A stretch of DNA of 64,000 nt, taken from Sphingobacteriaceae bacterium (GTDB taxonomy: Bacteria > Bacteroidota > Bacteroidia > Sphingobacteriales > Sphingobacteriaceae). The stretch is from NCBI GenBank assembly GCA_017745075.1, contig JAGIAD010000003.1, forward strand, positions 186,001 through 250,000, read 5' to 3'. Positions 17,500-27,497 of the stretch are shown here, in pieces. Below the pieces are notes generated by a model. The model did not search any database. It was not told the origin of the DNA and worked only from the letters and a program-made list of their open reading frames with translations. Made by a program: the position numbers and the translations under genes. Each line of letters opens with the position of its first letter. The first letter of the stretch is position 1.

Positions 17500-19293
17500 C
17501 TATAATGGAATCAACGTAATATTGCTCAGTTCTATCATTGAGTCCGATTTAAGTGATATTAGTTTCATTTCAAGTGTAAGGGATGTCATTCCAATTGCAT
17601 TTTGAGACACCGTCAGCACACCAACATCTTTCTGTTTATTACCGGGAGTATCCTCATTAATCCTCATCTCAAAATTTGTTTTATCTAACGAGATACCCCA
17701 TGTCCCTTCTATTGGTTCTTTAGTCCGGTATTGAATAAGTACCTTATACTTTCCCGGTTTTTGTATTTTTAGATCCCAGGTTAAATAATCATTAATATCT
17801 ATCCATGAAGGATTAACTCCCCCATCATTAATACCTTTTTTTATTCCTTTTTCGTTTCTTAATTCTGCTTGGTTTGCCAACAGAACAATATTATTAGTGT
17901 TTTTTGTAGGTCCGGGTTGAAGGCTTACCTCTGGTTTACCGGTGATTTCGAGCACTATCACCATTGGAAGTTTCCCTTTAAAATGATTTGGTAAACTTAT
18001 AGCTTTGGCCTTATCCAGATTTGAAACATTCAATTTTGCGTCTCTATTTTTTAAAGCATATGCACTATTGATCCTATTTGATAGGGGTAATTTGATTTGC
18101 CCGTCCTTTGGCATATCAAATACTTCCAAATACAGCTTCCCCGGTTTCTGGGTACAAAAACCCCAATCCATTTTTTGAAATGGAGAGGCAGTAGTACCAT
18201 AAATGGCTTCTTTGTTTACTTTCATCCATTCTCCAATCTGCCTTAAGATGTTTACCGCAGTGTCCGGAATTGAACCTTCCCGATCAGGACCGATGTTAAG
18301 TAGAAAATTCCCCCCTTTACTTACAGTTTCCAGAAAAAGACGCATCATTTTGTCATATGACTTCCAGTTTTTATCGTGGGCACTATATCCATAACTTTCG
18401 TTGATGGTATGATTAACCTCCCAATCCATGCCTGGAAGTCCCGTAGAAGGAATATATTTTTCAGGAGTACCGATATCTCCGTTTTTATTTTCCAATCCAT
18501 CCCAAAAACGATTGTTGATGATTACATCAGGCTGCCATTTAATAAGGTCAGTCAGGATACGTTTGGTACCCCAAGCCTCTCCTTCATTATTTTTGGCACT
18601 AAAATCAACCCACAACACATCCATCTTACCATAATTTGTAGAAAGTTCTCTAATCTGGTTATACAAATAATTTTTATAAACCTGATGTTCGGGTTTTACT
18701 TCACCAGGCGACTTAGAACGGCCCATGGTATGATAAGAATCAGGATGCTGCCAATCCAATAAGGAATAATAAGCACCTGTTTTTAGCCCTTGATCTTTAA
18801 ATGCAGCGATGGTTTCTCCATATAGATCCCGTCCCTTGGGAGATATATTGGTACCGCCCGTAATCGAATTATTTATAGCGTAGGGTTCTTTGCTATTATA
18901 GAGCGTAAAACCTTCGTGATGGCGTGCTGTGAGAACCATATATCTCATCCCAGCCTCTTTCGCCAGTTTTGCCCAATATCTGGGTTTAAATTTAGCTGCA
19001 GTAAATTTAGGTTTTAATACTGCTGCATATTCGGTGCTTGACACACCAGCCCAGTTCTGTATCCATTCCGCATAGTGCTGGGTATATTTTTTATTTTTCC
19101 AATATCCTTCAGCAGCACTATAAAGGCCCCAATGGATAAACATACCGAAACGGGCCTCCTTAAACCATTCCATTCTTCTATCTTTTGTAGAAGTCCATCC
19201 GGGAACACCTTCATATGGCTGAGTTTGTGCCAACGCACAGAAAGCCAAGGTAAAAAACACAAATACAACTACTATTTTTTTTATATAAACCAT
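17500..19293 (-). CDS. GH29 alpha-L-fucosidase
   Basis: The start at 19293 is chosen because it begins a good signal peptide (YIKKIVVVFVFFTLAFCALAQ region); the open frame runs 17 codons further up. The catalytic barrel shows the GH29 landmarks WFKEARFGMFIHWGLYS near residue 40, YMVLTARHHEGFTLY, and LWVDFSAKN with Asp230 as the likely nucleophile, plus NFLLNIGPDREG. After about residue 400 come a small beta domain and a C-terminal beta-sandwich that may bind carbohydrate or only stabilise the enzyme. It removes terminal L-fucose in the periplasm or at the surface. It lies 80 bp downstream of the DUF3823 gene in PUL 2. Confidence 0.93.
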   Translation of the reverse strand: MVYIKKIVVVFVFFTLAFCALAQTQPYEGVPGWTSTKDRRMEWFKEARFGMFIHWGLYSAAEGYWKNKKYTQHYAEWIQNWAGVSSTEYAAVLKPKFTAAKFKPRYWAKLAKEAGMRYMVLTARHHEGFTLYNSKEPYAINNSITGGTNISPKGRDLYGETIAAFKDQGLKTGAYYSLLDWQHPDSYHTMGRSKSPGEVKPEHQVYKNYLYNQIRELSTNYGKMDVLWVDFSAKNNEGEAWGTKRILTDLIKWQPDVIINNRFWDGLENKNGDIGTPEKYIPSTGLPGMDWEVNHTINESYGYSAHDKNWKSYDKMMRLFLETVSKGGNFLLNIGPDREGSIPDTAVNILRQIGEWMKVNKEAIYGTTASPFQKMDWGFCTQKPGKLYLEVFDMPKDGQIKLPLSNRINSAYALKNRDAKLNVSNLDKAKAISLPNHFKGKLPMVIVLEITGKPEVSLQPGPTKNTNNIVLLANQAELRNEKGIKKGINDGGVNPSWIDINDYLTWDLKIQKPGKYKVLIQYRTKEPIEGTWGISLDKTNFEMRINEDTPGNKQKDVGVLTVSQNAIGMTSLTLEMKLISLKSDSMIELSNITLIPL

Positions 19294-19372
19294 CGTAATC
19301 TCAAATAAAAAATGTCGGGGAGGCGCTAAGGCCATCCCCAACACAATCTAATTAATCTAACCAACTATTATC

Positions 19373-20071
19373 TTAAGGCTTCACCGGTGTTTTTATAATC
19401 ATCTGTCGCGCATAATTATAGTCATTGCCAGGGTTTAGCGCAGGATCATTGATTCTTGCTCCAACTCTTACGAAATAAACAGTATTCCAGGCTAATCCTG
19501 TTATCTTATAATTGAATGTGCCATTTTCTGCTCCAACCGCAGGTGTTACAAAATACCGGGTATTGGTTGGGTTTGTATAAACCGTTACATTCGGATTGGG
19601 GGATGAACTCCATACCACCACATGCCTCGCTGGCAACATTCCTTTATTTCCCTGAATCTTAAAACGAACATTTGCTGTTGTATCACTCACTTGATCTACA
19701 TAGCTGCCAACCGATAACCATGGTTCTATTTTAAGCACAACATTTCCTTGTTGTCCTTCCTGAAGCGATATAGATGCCGAATCAGATTTAAAGGCGGCCT
19801 TAATGCTGCCATAAATCTTATAGTTTCCGGGTAAAATCCTTGTATTCTTAAAGTTCCCCGCTGTGTCCAAAACCATACTTCCATTAGTTACCTGAGCGGG
19901 ACTCAACGTAATACTTCCAACATCCAGTTTCGTTCCGGTCAGTGCATCGACAAAGCTTCCTGTCAAAGAGGCATAATTGATTTCCTTTTCATATTTCTCG
20001 CAAGAAATGATTAATGTTACACCTGCCATCGCAAGCATCATTAATATATGTTTTATCTTAAAAATCTTCAT
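19373..20071 (-). CDS. DUF3823-like surface lipoprotein (SusE-like position)
   Basis: A lipoprotein signal with lipobox LIISC precedes a 205-residue beta-rich body. The opening INYASLTGSFVDALTGTKL and the pattern GNFKNTRILPGNYKIYGS are like DUF3823 proteins, which follow susD in many Bacteroidota PULs and take the SusE/SusF-like role of surface glycan binding. The second half looks like a fibronectin-type fold (ITGLAWNTVYFVRVGARI). The gene is 21 bp after susD and before the fucosidase, so it belongs to the PUL 2 operon. Confidence 0.75.
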   Translation of the reverse strand: MKIFKIKHILMMLAMAGVTLIISCEKYEKEINYASLTGSFVDALTGTKLDVGSITLSPAQVTNGSMVLDTAGNFKNTRILPGNYKIYGSIKAAFKSDSASISLQEGQQGNVVLKIEPWLSVGSYVDQVSDTTANVRFKIQGNKGMLPARHVVVWSSSPNPNVTVYTNPTNTRYFVTPAVGAENGTFNYKITGLAWNTVYFVRVGARINDPALNPGNDYNYARQMIIKTPVKP

Positions 20072-20092
20072 AACAATGATTTGAATCGTTTT

Positions 20093-21853
20093 CTATTTCC
20101 AAAGTGGATTCTGCTCCAGTTTCGGGTTTAATAAAATCTGGCTTTGCGGAATCGGCAAATAATAGTATTTCTGTTGAAAAACAGGAGGAAATGAGATATC
20201 ATGCCTGCTTACCTCATACCTGTAAGTATAATCGGTTCCGTTTGAAGTTAAAGGAGTATTGTTTTTCTTGGTAATCACAGCAACATGAGTTGGAGCATTC
20301 AGTACCACTTCTGCTAGTTTCCATCTTTTTAGGTCCCAATAACGTTTGTTTTCAAATGCCAGCTCAATAAAACGTTCGTTCTGAATTGCTATGCGCATAT
20401 CCTCCTTGCTTAACCCTAATGGTATACCATATGTATTTCCTGTGCCAGCAGCTATACCTGCCCTCGCCCTCAGTTTTCCTATTATATCATAGGCCGGGGC
20501 GGTACGTCCCAATTCGTTTTCCGCTTCAGCGTAGTAAAGCATAATTTCGGCAAGACGCATTTCAACCCAATTGGTATAACTACCTGTGCCATAATTATAT
20601 TCCCGTGGTGTTGCAGTCACCAAGGACTCATCCATCGCTTTACGCATAAAATAACCGGTTCCAGTACCATAGGACATTCCCAAGCCATTTGGGTTATATT
20701 TAAAGTTTGTTGCTACATTGGCTCCCTCGCTCACAAAGCTATATACAGGTATTCCCCCAAAAGTTTCACCATTGGTTACAACGGTAGCCCTTAATCTCGG
20801 GTCTCGGTTAACATATGGATCATTAGGGTTAAAACCAGACGTAGCATCAGTAATTGCTTTACCATTGTTCATCGGAAAAGCATCAACTAACTCCTGGGTT
20901 GGACAAGTATTTACCGCGTCTCCAACGGCAAAAGGAATATTTGCCATTTGACTAGCATCCCAGCCGTGCATCCGCTTGCCTTTGACAAATTCTACCTGCC
21001 AGATGGTTTCCGCGTTGTCTTTATTAAGGAACCAGGAACCAAATGCGACATTGTTTAGTGAATAAACATTTAGATCTAGAACGGCTTTTGCAGCATCTGA
21101 TGCCTCCTGCCAATATTGGGTATTTGGGGTAGGAGAATACATCGGGCTAGCGCGATAAATTAAGACTCTGCTAAGCAGGCCTAAAGCTGCCCCTCTGGTG
21201 ATCCTCCCTCTGTTACCTGATCCTACATTCAATGGTAGCAAACGGCCAGCCTCTTTTAAATCTTTAATCACAAACTGAAAACACTCTTCCATTGTATTCC
21301 TGGCTCCATAAAGTTCAGGAGAAGATTCGTTTAAAACCTTATCAACAATTGGTACTCCACCATAAATTTGTATCATCCTCCAGTAAAGGAAGGCTCTGAA
21401 AAATTTAACCTGCCCAATCAGGTTATTCCTTATTTCAGCATTGCTTGTCTGTGCTGGGTACAACGTTTCTATTTTTGTCAAGAAATCATTGCACAATCGT
21501 ATGGTGCTATAAGACCATCGCTGAAATGGAGCACTAGCTACATTAAAGCTTATTCCGTTAACCGGGCCATTTGTCCAACCTAAAAATTCGTAACTAGGTC
21601 TACCTTCGCCGCTCATGGCACCCATTGCAAAATTAATTCTTCCTAGGTTTGAATAACCTGTTCCAAATCCCTCGGGCTCCGCATTTGCATAAATTACATT
21701 TACAAGTAACTGCATAGCAGCTGGATCACTCCAAACGTCTCCCTGGTCAATTGCCGAAATATTTTTTACATCCAGCACTTTTTTACAAGATGTTATTGTA
21801 TTTAATGCCAATAATGTTATCAACATCAATAGTATTTTTTGTGTTCTTTTCAT
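20093..21853 (-). CDS. SusD/RagB nutrient-binding lipoprotein (PUL 2)
   Basis: The lipobox is TITSC near residue 23. Family marks include the N-terminal VIYANAEPEG region, VKFFRAFLYWRMIQIYGGVPIV, NERFIELAFENKRYWDLKRWK and the terminal YYLPIPQSQILLNPKLEQNPLW (landmarks YLPIPQSQI and QNPLW). At 586 residues it is at the long end of the family. It lies 16 bp downstream of susC and is the surface glycan-binding partner of that transporter. Confidence 0.95.
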   Translation of the reverse strand: MKRTQKILLMLITLLALNTITSCKKVLDVKNISAIDQGDVWSDPAAMQLLVNVIYANAEPEGFGTGYSNLGRINFAMGAMSGEGRPSYEFLGWTNGPVNGISFNVASAPFQRWSYSTIRLCNDFLTKIETLYPAQTSNAEIRNNLIGQVKFFRAFLYWRMIQIYGGVPIVDKVLNESSPELYGARNTMEECFQFVIKDLKEAGRLLPLNVGSGNRGRITRGAALGLLSRVLIYRASPMYSPTPNTQYWQEASDAAKAVLDLNVYSLNNVAFGSWFLNKDNAETIWQVEFVKGKRMHGWDASQMANIPFAVGDAVNTCPTQELVDAFPMNNGKAITDATSGFNPNDPYVNRDPRLRATVVTNGETFGGIPVYSFVSEGANVATNFKYNPNGLGMSYGTGTGYFMRKAMDESLVTATPREYNYGTGSYTNWVEMRLAEIMLYYAEAENELGRTAPAYDIIGKLRARAGIAAGTGNTYGIPLGLSKEDMRIAIQNERFIELAFENKRYWDLKRWKLAEVVLNAPTHVAVITKKNNTPLTSNGTDYTYRYEVSRHDISFPPVFQQKYYYLPIPQSQILLNPKLEQNPLWK

Positions 21854-21869
21854 CAGATTTACTCCTTAA

Positions 21870-24800
21870 TTAAAATGAAATATTTGCCCCCACTACTAAA
21901 CTTTTATTTTGCGGATAATAAAATCCGCTACCACCAAATTCAGGGTCGAAATCTTTAATTTTACTGAATACAAAAAGATTACTTCCTGATACAAAGAACC
22001 TTGCTTTGCTTAATTTGATGCTTTTAACAATTGAAGCAGGTAAGGTGTAGCCCAACTGGATATTTTTTACCCTGATGAAACTGGCATCACGAAGCCAGAA
22101 GGTAGAATTCTGATCATTAACCGGATTTGTCCCTATCCAGGAACGGGGAATAGTTGCATTTGGGTTCCCGGGGGTCCAGCGATCCAAGAAGTAAGCATAG
22201 CTATTCCCATTCTGAAACATGTTTCTAGCAAAACCCGTCAACTGTACGGTTCTGTTTCCAGTTGCCTGAAAGAAAACATTAAAGTCAAAGCCCTTCCACT
22301 CGGCATCTAACGTTAATCCGTACATGATTTCGGGAGTACTCCCATACCATTGGATCACAGAAACATCCCGTTGGTCAATGATACCATCATTATTTAAGTC
22401 TGCGTATTTAATATCACCTGCTTTGGGGTTAGTCCCTTCAATTCTAGGAGAAAGCGCTGCATCCTGATTAGTCTGATATAAACCCAATGCAGTATATCCT
22501 GTAGTATAACTGGTAGGCTTGCCAATTGGTGTATTCCATGGAGCAATGTTCGGGGTATAATCAATCTCTTTAACTTTATTTCTGTTAAAGCTGATGTTCC
22601 CTGATACACTGTATCGCAAATCATTAACCTTATATTGATGTTTAAAAGCAAATTCAAAACCATGTACACCAATTTTACCGTAATTTACAGCGGGTAATGT
22701 AGCTCCATAAACACCAGGATACTGGTTAAGTCTGGTACCATAGATATCGTAAGTATTTTTCCTGAAATAATCAAAATTGAATCCGATCAGTCCCTTTAAG
22801 AAAGTTGCATCTAAACCAAAATTGGCATCTTTAGTCTTTTCCCAGGTAAGGTTCGGGTTAGGTACTGCCGATTCTATCAGGTACTTGACAGGAAGACCAG
22901 AGAAATAATAATCGCCAGATAAACCATAACTGCTTCTCCATTGAAAACCGCCAACATTGTCGTTTCCTGCAAGACCATAACTAGCCCTGATCTTTAAGAA
23001 ATCAACAAACTTTAAGTTATCCTTGATAAAAGATTCTTGTGACAATACCCACCCTGCTGAAGCCGCCGGAAAGAAACCCCATCTTTTCTCAGGTGAAAAA
23101 CGGTAAGAGGCATCATTTCTAAAAGACACCTGTAAAAGGTACTTAGCTGCATAATCATAATTTAACCTGGTAATGATACCCATACGACCATCTTCGGAGC
23201 CGCTCCCTGTGATAGTTCTTTCATCATCATTCGCTCCGGCAAAAATCTGGTCTATGCTTGAAAACTGAAAGTTAGTTCTTCCACCATTAAAGAAATCAAT
23301 TTTTGCCTGATATTGCTCAAAATTAGTCATTGCTTTTACCGTATGCTGACCAAATGTCCTGCTATAATCCAAACCAAAATTTAGGGTATAACTCTTTCCA
23401 GTATTATAGCCTTCACTTACTGTTGTCTTTGTTCCTAAGTTTATCGACCTAAGAATTTTTCCGCTGTCATCTTCTTCGTAGGTTGGATATTGTTTATTAA
23501 ACTGCTTGGAAAATGTTTGCTGGTTATAGATATTAATTCCACCAGAAACGTTCAACCCCTTAGTTAAAAAGGATAGTTTTTGGATAAAGGACAATTGTCC
23601 AACAAATAGATTATCGTTGGATTTGTTGTAACCGCTACCCTTGGTTACTTCGCCAATATGGGTATCTGTAGCGGCATTGTAAACCGGAAGCCCATCATCA
23701 TAGTATGCCTTTGTTGTAGGATAGTTCTGCATCGATAAACGGCTCATTGCCTCATCCGAAACATTTGGAGCGGTATTATTAACAATACGCCCCTCAAGAT
23801 TAAACCTTAATGTTAAGTTCTCGTTTATTTTTGCATCAATATTTGAACGAAAATTATACCTGTTATAAGAAAGGTTATCGTAAATTCCGTTTTGATCTGT
23901 ATAGCCCAAACTAAAAAAATACTTAATTGCTTCAGCGCCTCCATTAACCGTAATGTTATGCTGTTGCGTAAGGGCATGATCTTTAAAAGCTACCGCACGC
24001 CAGTCTGTAGATGGGCTGGTACCTGTTCTGAAATCTTCAATCTGTTTTGGTGTAAATGACAATGTATTGCCCATATTTACATTCGCTTCATTTCTCAACA
24101 CCGCCTGATCATAAGCGTTTAGCACATTTGCATAACGGGTAGGTTTGTCAAAAGAAATATTGGTATTGTATGAGAATGTTGGTTTACCTATGCTTCCCCT
24201 TTTGGTGGTAACAAGAATTACCCCATTGGTAGACCTAACCCCGTAAATCGCTGCCGATCCTGCATCTTTAAGTATGGATATGCTTTCAATTTCGTTAGGA
24301 TCGAGCTGAGAAAAACTCCCTGCATCTCTTACAACTCCGTCAATCACGTACAACGCGGAAGCATTATTATATGAACTTACCCCCCTTATCGAAACAGAAG
24401 ATCCGGAGCCTGGCCTTCCAGAAGAATTCAGCGATACCAGGCCAGGCACTAAACCGGCTAAACTACTAGTATTGTTCGTTACTGGTCTTTTTCGTATCTC
24501 ATCACCACTTAAGGTGGAAATAGATCCAGTCACTTTAGCTTTCTCCTGGGTGCCATATCCAACTGATATAACCACATCATTTAGATCGTTGGTTTGCGGA
24601 ACCAAACGAACTACTATCGTGTTTGAAGAAACCTTAACCTCCTGGGTTATATAGCCCAAAAATGAAACAACCAGCACAGTTCCTTCATCTATATTTTTGA
24701 GTAGGAAAGAACCATTTGCATCTGAAACGGCACCATTTTGACTACCCTTTACTTTAATACTTGCACCTACCAGTGGCTTACCATCTTCGTCCAGGATCGT

Positions 24801-25205
24801 CCCTTTCAGATCAAGCTTAAGAAGTTTTTTTTCTTCGATAGGAATTTCCATGGCTCGAATAACAATCATTTTATCAAAAACTACGTAACTCAGTCCAAGG
24901 TTCTTTAAACTAAAATCCAGTACATCAGTCAAGTTTGCATTATGAAAATCAATATCAATTTTATTAACTGGCTGTACAATTTGTTCAGCCCAGACTATAT
25001 TGTAACCTGTTTGTTTGTTTATTGCTGTGAAAACCTCTTTTAATGATGCATTTTTTTTACTGTAGGAGATCTTTTGAGCAAAAGTAACCGCACTGACCTG
25101 CAAAAAGGTGCCGATTAATAGGAGGGTAGTCAATTTCATAATCAACAGAAATTTAAGGGCATACCTCGGCGGTATACAAAAATTCTTGGTATAATTTTTA
25201 TACAT
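21870..25205 (-). CDS. SusC/RagA TonB-linked transporter with STN domain (PUL 2)
   Basis: An STN domain (about residues 55-115), a carboxypeptidase-regulatory-like domain (130-205, GTILDEDGKPLVGASIKVKG), the plug (SVGYGTQEKAKVTGSISTLS) and a long barrel ending NISF are present. The STN domain fits regulation through the FecR/sigma pair upstream. The open frame starts at 25205, but the signal peptide begins at the ATG at 25139 (MKLTTLLLIGTFLQ), giving 1089 residues. It probably imports the glycan trimmed by the fucosidase and GH43-like enzyme of this operon. Confidence 0.95.
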   Translation of the reverse strand: MYKNYTKNFCIPPRYALKFLLIMKLTTLLLIGTFLQVSAVTFAQKISYSKKNASLKEVFTAINKQTGYNIVWAEQIVQPVNKIDIDFHNANLTDVLDFSLKNLGLSYVVFDKMIVIRAMEIPIEEKKLLKLDLKGTILDEDGKPLVGASIKVKGSQNGAVSDANGSFLLKNIDEGTVLVVSFLGYITQEVKVSSNTIVVRLVPQTNDLNDVVISVGYGTQEKAKVTGSISTLSGDEIRKRPVTNNTSSLAGLVPGLVSLNSSGRPGSGSSVSIRGVSSYNNASALYVIDGVVRDAGSFSQLDPNEIESISILKDAGSAAIYGVRSTNGVILVTTKRGSIGKPTFSYNTNISFDKPTRYANVLNAYDQAVLRNEANVNMGNTLSFTPKQIEDFRTGTSPSTDWRAVAFKDHALTQQHNITVNGGAEAIKYFFSLGYTDQNGIYDNLSYNRYNFRSNIDAKINENLTLRFNLEGRIVNNTAPNVSDEAMSRLSMQNYPTTKAYYDDGLPVYNAATDTHIGEVTKGSGYNKSNDNLFVGQLSFIQKLSFLTKGLNVSGGINIYNQQTFSKQFNKQYPTYEEDDSGKILRSINLGTKTTVSEGYNTGKSYTLNFGLDYSRTFGQHTVKAMTNFEQYQAKIDFFNGGRTNFQFSSIDQIFAGANDDERTITGSGSEDGRMGIITRLNYDYAAKYLLQVSFRNDASYRFSPEKRWGFFPAASAGWVLSQESFIKDNLKFVDFLKIRASYGLAGNDNVGGFQWRSSYGLSGDYYFSGLPVKYLIESAVPNPNLTWEKTKDANFGLDATFLKGLIGFNFDYFRKNTYDIYGTRLNQYPGVYGATLPAVNYGKIGVHGFEFAFKHQYKVNDLRYSVSGNISFNRNKVKEIDYTPNIAPWNTPIGKPTSYTTGYTALGLYQTNQDAALSPRIEGTNPKAGDIKYADLNNDGIIDQRDVSVIQWYGSTPEIMYGLTLDAEWKGFDFNVFFQATGNRTVQLTGFARNMFQNGNSYAYFLDRWTPGNPNATIPRSWIGTNPVNDQNSTFWLRDASFIRVKNIQLGYTLPASIVKSIKLSKARFFVSGSNLFVFSKIKDFDPEFGGSGFYYPQNKSLVVGANISF

Positions 25206-25309
25206 TTGTTTGTTCAGTTAAATCGATGGGCAGAGCAATCCTAGGCCTATGCACATTCGATAGATTTAAGAAAATAATATTTAGGAATTGTTTTCGGTGA
25301 ACTTTCTCC

Positions 25310-25334
25310 AGAGGCGTTAGCGCGTCTCTGGATG
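25310..25334. other. Hairpin between anti-sigma gene and susC (PUL 2)
   Basis: TCCAGAGGCG and CGTCTCTGGA form a near-perfect stem with a short loop in the 216-bp gap between fecR-like and susC genes. There is no U-run on the minus strand. It occupies the same position as the hairpin of PUL 1 and may mark processing or attenuation of the regulator transcript. Confidence 0.3.
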
Positions 25335-25421
25335 CTTATGTTCAGATCTGTTTTAGATCACTGCGCTTTTTCTTTCATTTTTGTTTGGTTTGGTTAGTTT
25401 AATTGGTTAATTGGTATTTGG

Positions 25422-26567
25422 TTACTTTTTGGTAATCTCGATTTTATTGTTGTCCATCTCAAAATGAACCTCATTAGTCAACTCAAGCATTTTAAGCACT
25501 TCCGAGAGTTTGACAAAGCGGCTTATTATTCCGCCAAACTGTATCTTTTTTAACTTGCTATCCTTGAATTCTACATTAACATTGTACCACCGCGAAATCT
25601 TTTGCATAATACTCTCCAATTCTTCCGCTTCAAATTTAAAATACCCCTGTTTCCAGGCAACAACATTATCGACATCAACAGAAATAACTTTAGCAGAGTT
25701 TTCAGTGAGTAATAATTGTTGTGTCGGTTTTATCAGCAATCCGTTAACATCAACACTGCCTTCCAAAAGCGTGGTCTTCGAAATCCCATCATCATTATAT
25801 GTATTCACGTTAAAATGCGTTCCATGTACAGTTATTACCTGATGGTCGGATACAACCTTGAATGGTCTTAATTTATCGTGCTTGACTTCAAAATAAGCTT
25901 CTCCGGTAATTTTTACTATACGCTCTTTTAACTTTTCGAAAGAACAGGGAAATTGGATCGAGGATCCCGCATTGAGCCAAACTTGAGTTCCATCTTCCAG
26001 GCTGACCTGATATTGTCCACCAAACGGTGTTTTTATGGTATTTGTTAAGTTTTTGCCGGCATTTTTTTTGCCAAGCATTTTATAGATGAGCTGACCTTTA
26101 TCGTTTTTGCTAATGCTTACTCCTCCTTCATCTCGTAATTGGCCATTATGTGCGTCTGTAAGCGAAATTGTAGAGCCATCACTCAAAATAAGTACGGCTT
26201 TGTTACTCCCGGGCAACGGATCTCTTTTTTCAATTCTGGTTATTGAAAGATGATTTTGCTGCTGTTGTTTAACTTTATAGAAAAATAAGCCAATTGATAA
26301 AATTAGCATAACAGCCGCAGCTGTCGTCCATACATACGAAAGTTTGAGTGTTTTTCTTTTTGGCCTAATCTTGCTTTGGATACCGGCAAAAATCTTTAAC
26401 CTTAAATCTTCACTATTTTCTGCGAACTCATAAGGGATTTTAATTTCAGCCTCAGGATCATTGTGATACCACCCCATGAGTTCAAGCTCTTCTTGATGGG
26501 TAATAGTCCTATCCAATAATCTGGAAGCTAAAAGTCTATATCTCGATTTTTCTGTTGTTTCCTCCAT
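25422..26567 (-). CDS. FecR-family anti-sigma factor (PUL 2)
   Basis: The 381-residue protein has a cytoplasmic N-terminal region, one membrane segment near residue 80 (TAAAVMLILSIGLFFY), the FecR domain with IKTPFGGQYQVSLEDGTQVWLNA (landmark GGQYQVSLEDGTQVWLNAGS) and GEAYFEVKHDKLRPF, and a DUF4974 C-terminus with ISRWYNVNVEFKD. It senses the STN domain of the PUL 2 SusC and controls the adjacent sigma factor, whose gene ends 62 bp upstream. Confidence 0.93.
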   Translation of the reverse strand: MEETTEKSRYRLLASRLLDRTITHQEELELMGWYHNDPEAEIKIPYEFAENSEDLRLKIFAGIQSKIRPKRKTLKLSYVWTTAAAVMLILSIGLFFYKVKQQQQNHLSITRIEKRDPLPGSNKAVLILSDGSTISLTDAHNGQLRDEGGVSISKNDKGQLIYKMLGKKNAGKNLTNTIKTPFGGQYQVSLEDGTQVWLNAGSSIQFPCSFEKLKERIVKITGEAYFEVKHDKLRPFKVVSDHQVITVHGTHFNVNTYNDDGISKTTLLEGSVDVNGLLIKPTQQLLLTENSAKVISVDVDNVVAWKQGYFKFEAEELESIMQKISRWYNVNVEFKDSKLKKIQFGGIISRFVKLSEVLKMLELTNEVHFEMDNNKIEITKK

Positions 26568-26629
26568 GCATACAACTGTCTATAATTAGAAGACCGCTAT
26601 GAAGACGAAAACCCTTACTGTTAAAAAAA

Positions 26630-27190
26630 TTATAATAAGGTTAATAAAAACCCTCTTAGTCCAGATCTTATTTTCTTCAAGGCCTTTCCCATATGCGCTT
26701 CAACGGTTTTTTCCGAAATATCTAGTTTTTCGGCAATCTGTTTTTGCGAGAACCCTTCTTCCTTACTCAATCTAAACACTAGCCTACATTTTTCAGGGAG
26801 TTCTGTAACGAGTTTTTCCAGTTGTTCTTTTAGCTCCGAAAATTCCATCCATTCCTGTGTAGAATCATCTACCAAAGATTTAGTGATTAAACTATCAATA
26901 TACTTTTGTTGATTATGTTGCTTTGCTAAACTTTTAATTACACCGTATTTGACTGATACGGCAAGATAAATATTTAAGGAACCTGTAATGGTTAACTGCA
27001 TCCGTTTCTCCCATAAAGCAACGAAGATATTCTGAACAACTTCCCTTGAGTCATCCAGATCATCAAGCTTGTATGCTGCTAAAGCAAAAAGTTTTTCCCA
27101 GTACCTATTGTAAATCGCAGTAAATGCTTTGTGATCACCACCTTTCAGTAGCATGATTAACTCCTCATCATTTAAATCACAATGTTGCAT
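26630..27190 (-). CDS. FecI-like ECF sigma-70 factor (PUL 2)
   Basis: Sigma region 2 is visible at about 15-85 (AFTAIYNRYWEKLF, VVQNIFVALWEKR) and region 4 at about 120-175 (LPEKCRLVFRLSKEEGFSQ, then KQIAEKLDISEKTVEAHMGKAL). The 186-residue length is normal for this ECF group. It is first in the PUL 2 regulator pair and probably drives susC expression when FecR is triggered. The 307-bp gap upstream (27191-27497) is AT-rich and shows no feature I can name beyond being its promoter region. Confidence 0.93.
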   Translation of the reverse strand: MQHCDLNDEELIMLLKGGDHKAFTAIYNRYWEKLFALAAYKLDDLDDSREVVQNIFVALWEKRMQLTITGSLNIYLAVSVKYGVIKSLAKQHNQQKYIDSLITKSLVDDSTQEWMEFSELKEQLEKLVTELPEKCRLVFRLSKEEGFSQKQIAEKLDISEKTVEAHMGKALKKIRSGLRGFLLTLL

Positions 27191-27497
27191 TTGTTCTTAT
27201 TTAAACTCTAGTTGATATCTGTTTTTCTTTTTAAAGTCCTGAAGAAACACTTTCAAACATCAATTATGTTACAAATAAATTAAAAAAAATCAATTAAGAT
27301 AAGTACATTATTTAAACAAACGTTTGCTTAAAATTTAATTAAACAAATAGAAATATGAAATCTAAAAGTATCTTAAAACTACAGAATTGTTGATCAATTT
27401 TTACGGGCATATAGTGAAAACTGCTAGGTTAAATGTTAAGCAGCAAACAGGATTATTTCATTTATTATTAGCAAAATATTTTTAATCCGAATATGCA